Of a stretch of 64,000 bases of DNA, positions 25,991-35,729 are shown in pieces. Every line of letters begins with the position of its first letter. The first letter of the stretch is position 1. This stretch comes from Pigmentiphaga sp. (GTDB lineage: Bacteria; Pseudomonadota; Gammaproteobacteria; Burkholderiales; Burkholderiaceae_B), in contig JALOAI010000004.1 in NCBI GenBank assembly GCA_023228945.1, positions 1 through 64,000 of the forward strand. The letters are read 5' to 3'. The notes beneath the pieces were generated by a model that had not been told where the DNA came from, did not search any database, and worked only from the letters and a program-made list of their open reading frames with translations. The position numbers and the translations under genes were made by a program.

Positions 25991-27172
25991 ATGACCGCTG
26001 TTTCTCCCATCCAGCACGGCGCCACCGCCTCCACCCCGGTCAATCTGCTCGGGCTGGACGCCGGTGCGCTCGCCGATTGGGTCGCGCAGCACGGCGGCAA
26101 GCCATTCCGGGCGCGCCAACTCTCCCGCTGGGTGCACCAGCGCGGCGTCGCCAATTTCGACGACATGACCGACCTCGCGCGTGATTTCCGCGCGCTGCTG
26201 CAGCGTGAGTGCGCCGTCGCGCCTCCAGCCGTGGCCAGCGCGCACCGCTCGCGCGACGGCACCCGCAAATGGCTGTTCGAGGTCGGGCAGGGCAACGCGA
26301 TCGAAACCGTTTTCATCCCCGAAGACGATCGCGGCACCCTCTGCATCTCCACCCAGGCGGGCTGCACCGTGGCATGCCCGTTCTGCTCCACCGGGCACCA
26401 GGGGTTCAATCGCAATCTTCGCGTCGATGAAATCATCGGCCAGCTATGGTGGGCGCGCCACGAACTGATGGCCGAAGGCGATAGCGGCCGGCTGGCCGGC
26501 GCCGCTCCCACCGACGATCGCGTGATCAGCAACGTGGTGCTGATGGGCATGGGCGAACCGTTGCTCAACTACGGCGCCACGCTGCCGGCCTTGCGCCTCA
26601 TGCTCGACGACAACGCCTACGGGCTTTCGCGGCGGCGGGTCACGCTCTCCACGTCGGGTGTCGTGCCCATGATGGACCGGCTGCGGCTGGATTGCCCGGT
26701 TGCGCTGGCGGTCTCCTTGCACGCTCCCAACGATGCGCTGCGCGATCACCTCGTACCGCTCAATCGCAAGTATCCCCTGCGCGAGCTGCTCGATGCCTGT
26801 CTGCGTTACCTCGAACACGCGCCACGCGATTTCATCACCTTCGAATACGTCATGCTCGATGCCGTGAACGACACCGACGATCATGCGCGGCAGCTCATCG
26901 ACATCGCACGCCAGGTTCCCTGCAAGTTCAATCTCATTCCTTTCAACCCCTTCCCCCAATCCGGTTTGCGGCGGTCGCCCGCCGCCCGTGTCAAGCTGTT
27001 CGCTCGCCGCCTGATGGACGCCGGCATCGTGACCACCGTCCGCAAGACCCGTGGCGACGATATCGATGCGGCGTGCGGCCAGTTGGCCGGCGAGATCCAG
27101 GATCGCACCCGGCTCAGCGCGCTCGTACCCGGAAGGCGGCAGGCGATTCCGATTATCGAGACGCCTCGATGA
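25991..27172 (+). CDS. rlmN: Dual-specificity RNA methyltransferase (23S rRNA A2503, tRNA A37 C2)
   Basis: Radical-SAM enzyme that makes 2-methyladenosine in 23S rRNA and some tRNAs. The 393-residue protein contains the CxxxCxxC iron-sulfur motif in CTVACPFCSTGHQGFNRN at about residues 124-141, the NVVLMGMGEPLLNY region at 179-192, and the two mechanistic cysteines (one within the iron-sulfur neighbourhood, one in the C-terminal RKTRGDDIDAACGQL at about 358). The start at 25991 follows directly after ndk. Its stop overlaps the rodZ-like start in an ATGA. Confidence 0.96.
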   Translation: MTAVSPIQHGATASTPVNLLGLDAGALADWVAQHGGKPFRARQLSRWVHQRGVANFDDMTDLARDFRALLQRECAVAPPAVASAHRSRDGTRKWLFEVGQGNAIETVFIPEDDRGTLCISTQAGCTVACPFCSTGHQGFNRNLRVDEIIGQLWWARHELMAEGDSGRLAGAAPTDDRVISNVVLMGMGEPLLNYGATLPALRLMLDDNAYGLSRRRVTLSTSGVVPMMDRLRLDCPVALAVSLHAPNDALRDHLVPLNRKYPLRELLDACLRYLEHAPRDFITFEYVMLDAVNDTDDHARQLIDIARQVPCKFNLIPFNPFPQSGLRRSPAARVKLFARRLMDAGIVTTVRKTRGDDIDAACGQLAGEIQDRTRLSALVPGRRQAIPIIETPR

Positions 27173-28299
27173 CTCCCGAACAAGCCAAGGTCGATCCCGT
27201 CATTTCACCCAGTGGCGTCGCCGCGGCGCCATCCGACGATAGCGGGGCCGCCGGCGCTTCTCTGGGCGCATCGCTACGTTCGCTTCGCGAGGCGCGCGGC
27301 TGGACTGTCGGCGATGTTTCGGCGCGCCTCAAGTTCGCACCACGCCAGATCGAAGCGCTCGAGGCCGAGCGCTGGGACGCATTGCCCCAAGGGCCTTCGC
27401 TGCGCGGCCTGGTGCGCAACTACGCCCGTTTGCTCGAAGTATCGCCCGAAGCCCTGCTGCAGGCCCTGCCTTCGCATTTGCTGCCGCCGGCCACGCCGCT
27501 GGCCGTCCTGGGGCCGGTGGATGCCGCCGGCACCGAACTGCCCCTCGGCACCACGCTGCCGGGCGTTTCGGGCGGCCCTCGGCGCAGCGGTGTGGGCTGG
27601 GTGCTCCTCATCCTCTTTTTGCTGGCTTTGCTGGGTCTGGCCGCCTATCTGTTCTTCAATTGGTGGCTGCCGCGCAGCCAGGGCCAGGCCGACGAGCCTT
27701 CAGTTTCCCTGCCGTTTGCGATCGAAAGCCAGATCGGCGCCGATTCCTCTCCGGGCGCCGCGGGCAGCATCGTGGCGCCCACTGCGCCGCCTGCTGCGCC
27801 GCTCGCCGCCGACGCGGCCGGAGCCGAGCCGCCCTCCACGCCGAACGCCGCATCGGCCGGGGCGCCGGCCATCGCCTTGGTCACGCCGGCCGCGCCCGCC
27901 GGCAGTTCTCCCGATGCGGCACCGCAAGCCGCCGATGCGAGCGCGGCCGGCCAGGCCGGCGCGGCGCGCTCGCCCACCGGGCCGTTCGTCGTGCCGGGCA
28001 TGACGCCGGCTGCCGCGCCCGCCGCCAGCCCCGAGCCATCGCCCCCCCCGCCGCCGGCGCCTGCCAATCAGGTCGGCTTCGAGGTCAGCGCCGCCAGTTG
28101 GGTCGAGGTGCGCGACGCCGACGGCAACGTGGTGCTGTCGGCCACGCTGCAGCCCGGCGAAACCCGCCAGCTTGAGGCCGCGCCGCCGGCGCGCATCGTG
28201 ATCGGCAATGCCAACGGCGTCACGCTGTCGTGGCGCGGCGAGCCGATCGATCTCGCCAGTCACCAGCGCGGCAACGTTGCCCGCCTCACCCTCGAATGA
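27169..28299 (+). CDS. rodZ: RodZ-like helix-turn-helix membrane protein
   Basis: Bitopic inner-membrane protein that links MreB filaments to the wall-elongation machinery. The 376-residue protein has a cytoplasmic Xre-type HTH_25 domain at about 34-95 (LRSLREARGWTVGDVSARLK), one membrane segment at about 143-163, a long Ala/Pro-rich periplasmic linker of about 130 residues, and a C-terminal DUF4115 domain from about 300. The order and length match RodZ. The ATG overlaps the rlmN stop by 4 bases, and ispG overlaps its own stop in the same way. Confidence 0.92.
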   Translation: MTPEQAKVDPVISPSGVAAAPSDDSGAAGASLGASLRSLREARGWTVGDVSARLKFAPRQIEALEAERWDALPQGPSLRGLVRNYARLLEVSPEALLQALPSHLLPPATPLAVLGPVDAAGTELPLGTTLPGVSGGPRRSGVGWVLLILFLLALLGLAAYLFFNWWLPRSQGQADEPSVSLPFAIESQIGADSSPGAAGSIVAPTAPPAAPLAADAAGAEPPSTPNAASAGAPAIALVTPAAPAGSSPDAAPQAADASAAGQAGAARSPTGPFVVPGMTPAAAPAASPEPSPPPPPAPANQVGFEVSAASWVEVRDADGNVVLSATLQPGETRQLEAAPPARIVIGNANGVTLSWRGEPIDLASHQRGNVARLTLE

Positions 28300-29582
28300 C
28301 CACCACCGATCACCTCGACGCTTTGCCGGGGCCGGCGCCCCGGCGTCGCACGCGCCAGGCCCGTATCGCCTGGGGCGATCACGTCGTGCGAGTGGGCGGC
28401 AACGCCCCGGTCGTGGTGCAGTCCATGACCAATACCGACACCGTGGATGCCATCGCCACGGCAATCCAGATCAAGGAACTCGCCCAGGCCGGCTCCGAGA
28501 TCGTGCGCATTACGGTCAATACCCCGGAGGCCGCGCGCGCCGTGGCGGCGATCCGCGAGCAGCTCGACCGCATGGGCGTCAATACGCCGCTGGTTGGCGA
28601 TTTCCATTACAACGGGCACAAGCTGCTCAGCCAGTTTCCCGACTGCGCCCAGGCCTTGTCCAAGTACCGCATCAATCCGGGCAACCTCGGCGCCGGCCGC
28701 AAGCGCGACGACAATTTTGCGCAGATGATCGAAGCCGCCTGTCGTCACGGCAAGGTGGTGCGCATCGGCGTCAACTGGGGCAGCCTCGACCAGGATCTGA
28801 TGGCGCGCATGCTCGACGACAACCAGGCCCGCGAACGGCCGCTGCCGGTGTCCACGGTAATGCGCGAGGCTCTGGTGCACTCCGCGCTTGCCAGCGCCGC
28901 CAGGGCCGAGGAGCTCGGGCTGCCGGGCGATGCCATCGTGCTGTCGTGCAAAGTGAGTCATGTCCAAGACCTGATCTCGGTGTATCGCGATCTTGCCGGA
29001 CGCAGCGACTACCCCTTGCACCTCGGCCTTACCGAGGCCGGCATGGGCAGCAAGGGCATCGTGGCCTCCACCGCCGCCCTGGCCGTCCTGCTGCAAGAAG
29101 GTATCGGCGATACCATTCGCATTTCGCTGACGCCCGAGCCCGGCGGCGACCGTACCCGCGAGGTCGTGGTGGCGCAGGAAATCCTGCAAACCATGGGTTT
29201 TCGGGCCTTTACGCCCATGGTGGTGGCGTGTCCCGGTTGTGGCCGTACCAGCAGCACCTTCTTCCAGGAGCTTGCCGACAGCATCCAGTCGTACTTGCGG
29301 CGGCAGATGCCGCTGTGGCGCGAACGCTACCCCGGCGTCGAGAATCTCTCGGTGGCCGTCATGGGCTGCGTGGTCAATGGCCCGGGCGAGAGCAAGCACG
29401 CCGACATCGGGATCAGCCTGCCCGGCACCGGCGAACTCCCGGCCGCTCCCGTGTTCGTCGATGGCCAGCGTACCGTCACGCTCAAGGGCGAGGCCATCGC
29501 CCAGGAGTTCCAGAACATCGTCGAAGACTACGTCCACCGCAGATTCGGCGCTCCGGCGTCGGACACCTCTCATTCCGTTTAG
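28296..29582 (+). CDS. ispG: 4-hydroxy-3-methylbut-2-en-1-yl diphosphate synthase
   Basis: Iron-sulfur enzyme of the MEP pathway that converts MEcPP to HMBPP. The 428-residue protein has the N-terminal TIM barrel with GGNAPVVVQSMTNTDT near residues 33-48 and the C-terminal cluster cysteines in VACPGCGRTSST and MGCVVNGPGESKHADIG. A family insert of about 60 residues relative to E. coli IspG (372 residues) lies mid-protein, as is usual in betaproteobacteria. The ATG overlaps the rodZ stop; hisS follows after 33 bases. Confidence 0.96.
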   Translation: MTTTDHLDALPGPAPRRRTRQARIAWGDHVVRVGGNAPVVVQSMTNTDTVDAIATAIQIKELAQAGSEIVRITVNTPEAARAVAAIREQLDRMGVNTPLVGDFHYNGHKLLSQFPDCAQALSKYRINPGNLGAGRKRDDNFAQMIEAACRHGKVVRIGVNWGSLDQDLMARMLDDNQARERPLPVSTVMREALVHSALASAARAEELGLPGDAIVLSCKVSHVQDLISVYRDLAGRSDYPLHLGLTEAGMGSKGIVASTAALAVLLQEGIGDTIRISLTPEPGGDRTREVVVAQEILQTMGFRAFTPMVVACPGCGRTSSTFFQELADSIQSYLRRQMPLWRERYPGVENLSVAVMGCVVNGPGESKHADIGISLPGTGELPAAPVFVDGQRTVTLKGEAIAQEFQNIVEDYVHRRFGAPASDTSHSV

Positions 29583-29615
29583 CCGCTTCCGGCGCGGCTT
29601 TGCCAGCATCCGTCT

Positions 29616-30902
29616 ATGTCCGAAGTTTTCAAGAAGTTGTCCGCCCTGCGCGGCATGAATGATGTGTTGCCCGGCCAGTCGGCCGCCTGGGAAGAACTGG
29701 AGCGCCTCACCCGCGACTGGTTGCGCAGCTACGGCTACGTCAACCTGAGGGCGCCGGTGCTCGAGCATACGCGCCTGTTCACCCGCGGGATCGGCGAGGT
29801 CACCGATATCGTCGAGAAGGAAATGTATACCTTCACCGACGCCCTCAATGGCGAATCGCTGACGCTGCGTCCCGAGTTCACCGCCGGCATGGTGCGAGCC
29901 ACCATCGAGCACAACCTGTTGTACGACCGTCCGCGCCGAGTCTATGCCATGGGGCCGGTGTTCCGGCACGAACGGCCGCAACGGGGCCGCTATCGCCAGT
30001 TCCACCAGATCGATGTGGAGGCGCTGGGTTTTGCGGGGCCCGACGTTGACGCCGAACAGATCCAGATGCTGGCGCGCTTCTGGAAAATCCTGGGCCTGCG
30101 GGATATCCGCCTCGAGATCAACTCCCTGGGCGCGGGAGAGGAACGGGCCGAACACCGGGCGGCGCTGATCGCCTACCTCGAGCGCCATCTCGATTTGCTC
30201 GATGACGACGGCAAGCGGCGCCTGTACACCAATCCGCTGCGAGTCCTGGATACCAAGAATCCCGCCTTGCAAGAGATGGCGGCCGGCGCGCCGCGCCTGC
30301 TCGACTATCTCGGCCCCGACTCGCGAGCCCATTTCGAAGGCCTGCAGGCCCGGCTCGACGACGCCGGCATCGCCTACACCATCAACCCCCGCCTGGTACG
30401 GGGCCTGGATTACTACAATCTCACGGTGTTCGAGTGGGTCACCGATCGGCTCGGCGCCCAGGGAACGGTCTGCGGCGGTGGCCGCTACGACGGCCTGGTG
30501 GAACTGCTCGGCGGCAAGCCGGCGCCGGCGGTCGGCTTCGCGATCGGTGTCGAGCGCCTGCTCGAGCTCTGGCAACAGGAAAGCCAGGCCGCGGACGGTG
30601 GCGAATGCGATGTCTATGTGGCGAGTCTGGGCGAGCCGGCGGCCCGGCGTGCGCTGGTCGTGGCCGAAAGCCTGCGGGATGCCGGCCTCGACGTGATCGT
30701 GCATGGCGTGGCGGGCAGCTTCAAGTCGCAACTCAAGCGCGCCGACGGCAGCGGTGCGGCATTCGCGGTGATCCTCGGCGATGACGAGCTTGCCGCCGGC
30801 GAGGCCGCGGTCAAGGTGCTGGCAAGCGGCGAGCAGTTCCGCACGCCGCTCGACACCCTGGGGGCTACGCTGGTAGACCGCCTGGCCGGCGATTCGGCCT
30901 GA
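29616..30902 (+). CDS. hisS: Histidine-tRNA ligase
   Basis: Class II aminoacyl-tRNA synthetase that charges tRNA-His. The 428-residue protein carries motif 2 (FRHERPQRGRYRQFHQIDVE at about residues 114-133), the histidine-specific LVRGLDYYNLTVFEW near 258-272, motif 3 in GGGRYDGLVELLGGKPAPAV and GFAIGVERL, and the C-terminal anticodon-binding domain from about 330. A paralogue without synthetase function, hisZ, lies at 38125-39276. Confidence 0.97.
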   Translation: MSEVFKKLSALRGMNDVLPGQSAAWEELERLTRDWLRSYGYVNLRAPVLEHTRLFTRGIGEVTDIVEKEMYTFTDALNGESLTLRPEFTAGMVRATIEHNLLYDRPRRVYAMGPVFRHERPQRGRYRQFHQIDVEALGFAGPDVDAEQIQMLARFWKILGLRDIRLEINSLGAGEERAEHRAALIAYLERHLDLLDDDGKRRLYTNPLRVLDTKNPALQEMAAGAPRLLDYLGPDSRAHFEGLQARLDDAGIAYTINPRLVRGLDYYNLTVFEWVTDRLGAQGTVCGGGRYDGLVELLGGKPAPAVGFAIGVERLLELWQQESQAADGGECDVYVASLGEPAARRALVVAESLRDAGLDVIVHGVAGSFKSQLKRADGSGAAFAVILGDDELAAGEAAVKVLASGEQFRTPLDTLGATLVDRLAGDSA

Positions 30903-31082
30903 TAACGGACGGTAGGCCGGCCCTCCCGCCGGCGGCCCGGCGCCGCGCGCGGCCGCGAGTTCGCGACGATGCCTGCGGCGTTGGCCCAAACGTATAAAAT
31001 GGCGCGGTTGCCGGCTCTGCCGGCTGCACGATTTTCGACAGACGTTGGCTGCGGCATCGGCCAACTTCCCACAAGGGCAGGT

Positions 31083-31718
31083 ATGACCTACGATCTGGAA
31101 GAGCAGGAACAACTCGACGCCATCAAAGCATGGTGGGCCAAGTACGGCAATGCCATTCTCACCTTGATCACGTTGATCCTGCTGGCGGTGGCCGCCTGGC
31201 AATGGTGGAACTGGTACCAGCGCAACCAGGCGGCGCAAGCGGCGGCTGTTTTCGAAGCCCTGCAAACCGCAACGGTCCAGGGACAATCCAATCAGGTGCT
31301 CGATGCCAGTGCCCGGCTGCAGAATGATTACGCCAGAACCGTATACGCCAGTCGCGGCGCCCTGCTGGCCGCCGGTGCGCTGGCGGAAGCCGGCGACACC
31401 GCCGCGGCCCGTCAACGCCTGCAATGGGTGGTCGACCAAAAAGACCTGCTCGCACCGGTGGCCCGGCTGCGCCTGGCGGCGCTGCTGATCGACGCCGGCG
31501 AGGCGGCGCAGGCTTTGGCCTTGCTCGACACCACGCCGGCCGCCGGCTTCGAGGCCCTTTACGCCGATCGGCGGGGCGATGCCCTGTTTGCCCTCGGCCG
31601 CGGCAACGAAGCCGCCAGCGCCTGGGGCGAAGCCGTCGAACGCATGGGCCCGGCCGACCCCCTCGTCTCGGTCGTCCAGCTCAAGATCGAAGCCTTGCTC
31701 CCGGAGGAAAGGGCATGA
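31083..31718 (+). CDS. yfgM: YfgM-like ancillary SecYEG/BAM-associated protein
   Basis: A 211-residue membrane-anchored protein with tetratricopeptide-like helices. It has a short cytoplasmic N-terminus (YDLEEQEQLDAIKAWWAKYG), one membrane segment at about residues 22-44, and a periplasmic helical-repeat domain. YfgM of E. coli associates with the SecYEG translocon and PpiD. The start at 31083 fits this topology; upstream in-frame codons do not. The 180 bases before it contain a TATAAA at 30993-30998 but no convincing promoter. It overlaps bamB by 4 bases, as in many proteobacteria. Confidence 0.92.
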   Translation: MTYDLEEQEQLDAIKAWWAKYGNAILTLITLILLAVAAWQWWNWYQRNQAAQAAAVFEALQTATVQGQSNQVLDASARLQNDYARTVYASRGALLAAGALAEAGDTAAARQRLQWVVDQKDLLAPVARLRLAALLIDAGEAAQALALLDTTPAAGFEALYADRRGDALFALGRGNEAASAWGEAVERMGPADPLVSVVQLKIEALLPEERA

Positions 31719-32905
31719 TTGAGCTGGGCCGTCCATCCTTCGCACGTCCGCTTCCGACACTGCGGCGTTGCGCGCGCGCCGGGGCCATCCTGGGCCTGGG
31801 CCTCGCGATCGCCGGCTGCTCCTGGCTGTCGCCTCGCGATACCCGCTACGACCCGGTACCGCTGGTGCCGTTCACGCCCGAGATCCAGGCCGGTGTGGTG
31901 TGGTCGGTGCCCATGGGCGGCGGCGCCGGCGTGGGTTTCGCTCCCCAGGTGGTCGACTCGGCGGTGTACGCCGCCAGCGCCGATGGTCAGGTTGCCAAAA
32001 TCGATCTTGCGTCCGGCCAAGTGGTGTGGAGCGCCCGTGTCGACGGCCGCCTGCAGGCAGGGGCCGGCTCCGATGGCATCACCACGGCGGTGATCACGCC
32101 GCAAGGCGAGATCATCGCTTTCGACGACCAGGGTTCCGAGCGCTGGCGTGCCAAGGCCACCAGCGAGTCTTTGGTCCCGCCCGCCGTCGGCGAAGGTCTG
32201 GTCGTGGTGCGCAGCGGCGACTACCGGGTCCAGGCGTTCGACGCCGATACCGGCGAGCGCCGCTGGAGCGTGCAGCGGCCCGGGCCGTCCCTGGCGCTGC
32301 GCGCCTCCAACCAAATGCTCATCGCCGGCGGCTTCGTCTTCACGGGTTTGCCGGGCGGCAAGCTGGTGGCGATCGACGTCGATAGCGGCATTGTGCAATG
32401 GGAGGGTTCGGTTGCGATCCCGCGGGGCGCGAGCGAACTCGAGCGCGTCGCCGACGTCGTCGGCCGGCCCTTGATCATGCAGAACCTGCTGTGCGCCGTC
32501 GCTTACCAGGGCCGCATCGCCTGCTTCGACATTGCGGGCGGCGGCGATCTCGTCTGGGCGCGCGATTTCTCCAGCGCGGCGGGCATGGCCGCCGACACGA
32601 GCTCGGCCTTCGCGGCCGATGCCCGCGGGGTGGTCAATGGTTTCCTGCTCGCCGGCGGCGCCAATATCTGGCGCAACGACGCGCTGCGTCATCGCGAACT
32701 GTCGGCACCGGCCACCACCGGCCGGGTCGTGGCCATCGGCGATTACGAAGGCTACGTCCACGTGCTGGCGCGCGAAGACGGCCGTCTCCTGGGGCGCGTG
32801 CGCGCCGGCTCCAGGCCTATCCTGGCCCCGCTCGTCGCCACGCCTTACGGCGTCGTGGTGCAAAACAGCGACGGCTCGGTCCATCTTCTCAATGTCGGCG
32901 GTTGA
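31715..32905 (+). CDS. bamB: Outer-membrane assembly lipoprotein BamB
   Basis: Periplasmic-facing lipoprotein of the BAM complex that folds outer-membrane proteins. The 396-residue protein has a signal peptide with lipobox IAGC at residues 30-33 and an eight-bladed PQQ-type beta-propeller with repeats such as YAASADGQVAKIDLASGQVVW and FTGLPGGKLVAIDVDSG. Translation begins in the ATGA shared with yfgM, with GGAGGAAAG at 31702-31710. The der start lies inside its last codons. Confidence 0.94.
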   Translation: MIELGRPSFARPLPTLRRCARAGAILGLGLAIAGCSWLSPRDTRYDPVPLVPFTPEIQAGVVWSVPMGGGAGVGFAPQVVDSAVYAASADGQVAKIDLASGQVVWSARVDGRLQAGAGSDGITTAVITPQGEIIAFDDQGSERWRAKATSESLVPPAVGEGLVVVRSGDYRVQAFDADTGERRWSVQRPGPSLALRASNQMLIAGGFVFTGLPGGKLVAIDVDSGIVQWEGSVAIPRGASELERVADVVGRPLIMQNLLCAVAYQGRIACFDIAGGGDLVWARDFSSAAGMAADTSSAFAADARGVVNGFLLAGGANIWRNDALRHRELSAPATTGRVVAIGDYEGYVHVLAREDGRLLGRVRAGSRPILAPLVATPYGVVVQNSDGSVHLLNVGG

Positions 32906-34286
32906 TGTGTCGAATTCGTCCGTCCGGTTCAAGCCGGTGGTCGTGCTGGTGGGGCGTCCCAACGTGGGCAAGTCCACCCTGTTCAACCGGCTCACGCGAT
33001 CGCGGGCCGCCCTGGTGGCCGATATCCCGGGCCTCACGCGCGATCGGCATTATGGCGAAGGCCGGATCGGTTCCCGCCCTTACATCCTGGTCGACACCGG
33101 GGGCTTCGAGCCGGTGGTAAAAGACGGCATCGTGGCCGAGATGGGGCGCCAGACCCGCGCGGCCATCGACGAAGCCGACGTGGTCATCTTCCTGACCGAC
33201 GGCCGCGCGGGGCTGGCCGCCCACGATGGCCAGATCGCGGCGCTGCTCCGGCGCTCGGGACGGCCGCTGGTGCTGGCGGTCAATAAGGTCGAGGGCATGC
33301 GCTCGCCGACGGCGGTGGCCGAGTTTCATGAGCTGGGGCTGGGCGAACCGCACGCGGTCTCGGCCGCGCATGGCGATGGCGTGGCGGCACTTATCGACGA
33401 GGCACTGTCCAAGGTAGCGCAGCCCGAGGCAGCAGGCGTCGCCGAGGATGCCGACGATGCCGAAGGCGAAGACGGCGCCACCCGGCATCGTGTGCGCCTG
33501 GCGGTGGCTGGCCGGCCCAATGTGGGCAAGTCCACGCTCATCAATGCCCTGCTGGGCGAGCAGCGGGTGATCGCCTTCGACCAGCCCGGGACCACGCGCG
33601 ACGCGATCGAAATTCCCTTCGAGCGCGGCGACAAGTCCTACCTGCTGATCGACACCGCGGGCTTGCGCCGGCGGGGCAAGGTGTTCGAGACCATCGAGAA
33701 GTTCTCGGTGATCAAAACGCTGCAGGCCATCGAGGCCGCCAACGTCGTGGTGCTGATGCTCGATGCGCACAGCGAGATCTCCGACCAGGACGCCCATATC
33801 GCGGGCTTCATCGTCGAGGCCGGTCGGGCGCTGGTGGTGGCGATCAACAAATGGGATGGCCTGGACGCCGATCAGCGCGAGCGCATCAAGCGCGAGTTCG
33901 AGCGCAAGTTGCGCTTCTTGTCGTTTGCCCAGGTCGTCACGATATCGGCGCTGCACCGGCGCGGCCTGGGCGCGGTATTCAAGGCCGTCGACGCGGCTCA
34001 CGCCGCGGCGTTCTCCAAGTTGTCCACGCCCAAACTGACGCGCGAACTGCGGGCCGCCGTCGAGCAGCAGCCGCCGCCGCGCCAGGGCATTTTCCGGCCC
34101 AAGATGCGGTACGCTCACCAAGGCGGACAAAACCCGCCGCTGGTGATCGTCCATGGCAACGCGCTCGACGCTGTGTCGGAGTCTTATCGGCGCTACCTCG
34201 AAGGGCGCTTCCGCACCGCATTCAAGCTTGAAGGTACGCCGCTGCGCATCGAGTTCCGGTCATCGCATAATCCGTATGCCGATTGA
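32892..34286 (+). CDS. der: Ribosome biogenesis GTPase Der (EngA)
   Basis: Double-GTPase needed for 50S subunit maturation. Two G domains are evident: P-loops GRPNVGKST near residues 22-30 and 216-224, each followed by DTGG/DTAG and NKV/NKW motifs, and a C-terminal KH-like domain. The acidic linker between the G domains (residues about 180-200) is typical. The ATG at 32892 overlaps bamB by 14 bases and gives 464 residues; GTG at 32907 would give 459 and is almost as likely, since relatives begin close to the FKPVV motif. Confidence 0.95.
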   Translation: MSAVDVSNSSVRFKPVVVLVGRPNVGKSTLFNRLTRSRAALVADIPGLTRDRHYGEGRIGSRPYILVDTGGFEPVVKDGIVAEMGRQTRAAIDEADVVIFLTDGRAGLAAHDGQIAALLRRSGRPLVLAVNKVEGMRSPTAVAEFHELGLGEPHAVSAAHGDGVAALIDEALSKVAQPEAAGVAEDADDAEGEDGATRHRVRLAVAGRPNVGKSTLINALLGEQRVIAFDQPGTTRDAIEIPFERGDKSYLLIDTAGLRRRGKVFETIEKFSVIKTLQAIEAANVVVLMLDAHSEISDQDAHIAGFIVEAGRALVVAINKWDGLDADQRERIKREFERKLRFLSFAQVVTISALHRRGLGAVFKAVDAAHAAAFSKLSTPKLTRELRAAVEQQPPPRQGIFRPKMRYAHQGGQNPPLVIVHGNALDAVSESYRRYLEGRFRTAFKLEGTPLRIEFRSSHNPYAD

Positions 34287-34369
34287 TGGAACCTCCGGTT
34301 GCGGTGTTTCTCTAAGCAAGGCACCACCACCGATATCCACTAAAACACAACAAATCAGGAGTTACTCCG

Positions 34370-34606
34370 ATGAGCAATAAAGGGCAAATGTTGCAGGATC
34401 CCTTCCTTAATACGCTGCGCAAAGAACACATCCCGGTTTCCGTCTACCTGGTCAACGGCATCAAGCTGCAGGGTCAGATCGAATCCTTCGATCAATACGT
34501 GGTGCTGTTGCGCAATACCGTCACCCAGATGGTCTACAAGCACGCCATTTCCACGGTGGTGCCGGCGCGCGCCGTCAATTTCCAGGTGGACGGCTCCTCT
34601 GAGTAA
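34370..34606 (+). CDS. hfq: RNA chaperone Hfq
   Basis: Hexameric Sm-like protein that pairs small RNAs with messengers. The 78-residue form is standard for betaproteobacteria and lacks the long C-terminal tail of E. coli Hfq. The Sm1 motif (VSVYLVNGIKLQGQIESFDQYV) and Sm2 motif (YKHAISTVVPAR) are complete, with the distal- and proximal-face residues Q8, Y25 equivalents, F and KH retained. AGGAG lies about 9 bases before the ATG. hflX follows after 13 bases. Confidence 0.98.
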   Translation: MSNKGQMLQDPFLNTLRKEHIPVSVYLVNGIKLQGQIESFDQYVVLLRNTVTQMVYKHAISTVVPARAVNFQVDGSSE

Positions 34607-34619
34607 TATCGCACTGCCC

Positions 34620-35729
34620 ATGTCGCGGGCGGTCGTCGTCGGTGTCGACCTCGGCGATCCCGACTTCGAGTCCCGCCACGCCGAGTTCGAGCTCCTCGCC
34701 CGCAGCGCGGGCGCGGAGATCGTCGATACCATCATCGCGCGGCGCGGCCGCCCCGACGCCGCTTCCTTCGTCGGCTCGGGCAAGGTCGAAGAGATCGCTC
34801 TCAGCGCCGCCGCCCACCGCGCCGATCTCATCCTGTTCGATCACGCGCTGTCGCCGGCCCAGCAACGCAATCTCGAGCGCGAAATCAAATTGCGGGTGGT
34901 CGACCGCGTATCGCTCATTCTCGACATCTTCGCTCTGCGAGCGCGCAGCCACGAGGGCAAATTGCAGGTCGAGCTGGCGCAATTGCAGCACCTGGTCACG
35001 CGCCTGACGCGGCTCTGGACTCACCTGGAGCGGCAGCGTGGCGGCATCGGTATGCGCGGTCCTGGCGAGTCCCAGCTCGAGATGGATCGCCGCATGATCG
35101 GCGCCAAGGTGCGCATGCTGCGCGAGCGGCTCGCGCGGCTCGCGCGGCAGCGCACCACCCAGCGCCGGGCGCGCAGCCGCGGCGGCATGATGTCGGTGTC
35201 GCTGGTGGGCTATACCAACGCCGGCAAGTCCACGCTGTTCAATGCGCTGACCCGCGCGGATGCCTACGCGGCCGACCAGCTCTTCGCCACGCTCGACACC
35301 ACCACGCGCCGCATTTGGATCGAACCGGTGGGGTCGCTGGCAATCTCCGATACCGTGGGCTTCATCCGCGAGCTGCCCCACACGCTGGTGGCGGCGTTTC
35401 GCGCCACCCTCGAAGAAACCGTGCATGCCGATCTCCTGCTGCACGTGGTCGACGCCTCCAGTCCGCAGCGCGATGCCCAGATCCAGGAGGTCGATAAAGT
35501 GCTGGAAGAAATCGGTGCCGCCGATGTCCCGCGGTTGCTGGTCTATAACAAAATCGACCTCGCGGGCCTCGCGCCGCGGGTCGAGCGAGATGCACATGGT
35601 ACGATCTCGCGTGTTTTTGTCAGCGCCGCAGAGCGCAGCGGTCTTGATCTCCTGCGCGGAGCCATAGCTGAATTCAGCCGTTCTCACGAAAATCACGATG
35701 CATCTGTCCCGACTGTTCAACCTGAATGA
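34620..35729 (+). CDS. hflX: Ribosome-associated GTPase HflX
   Basis: Ribosome-splitting GTPase active in heat stress. The 369-residue protein has the N-terminal HflX domain with FVGSGKVEEIA near residues 51-61, the glycine-rich GGIGMRGPGESQLEMDRR near 141-158, and the G domain with GYTNAGKSTLFNAL near 197-210, DTVGFI and NKID. Its last 32 bases overlap hflK in another frame. The hfq-hflX-hflK-hflC order is the classical one. Confidence 0.96.
   Translation: MSRAVVVGVDLGDPDFESRHAEFELLARSAGAEIVDTIIARRGRPDAASFVGSGKVEEIALSAAAHRADLILFDHALSPAQQRNLEREIKLRVVDRVSLILDIFALRARSHEGKLQVELAQLQHLVTRLTRLWTHLERQRGGIGMRGPGESQLEMDRRMIGAKVRMLRERLARLARQRTTQRRARSRGGMMSVSLVGYTNAGKSTLFNALTRADAYAADQLFATLDTTTRRIWIEPVGSLAISDTVGFIRELPHTLVAAFRATLEETVHADLLLHVVDASSPQRDAQIQEVDKVLEEIGAADVPRLLVYNKIDLAGLAPRVERDAHGTISRVFVSAAERSGLDLLRGAIAEFSRSHENHDASVPTVQPE

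Noticed and set aside
28260..31760. A 1166-codon open frame on the minus strand
   Set aside because: It is antisense to ispG, hisS, yfgM and bamB, has no family motifs, and arises from the high GC content.
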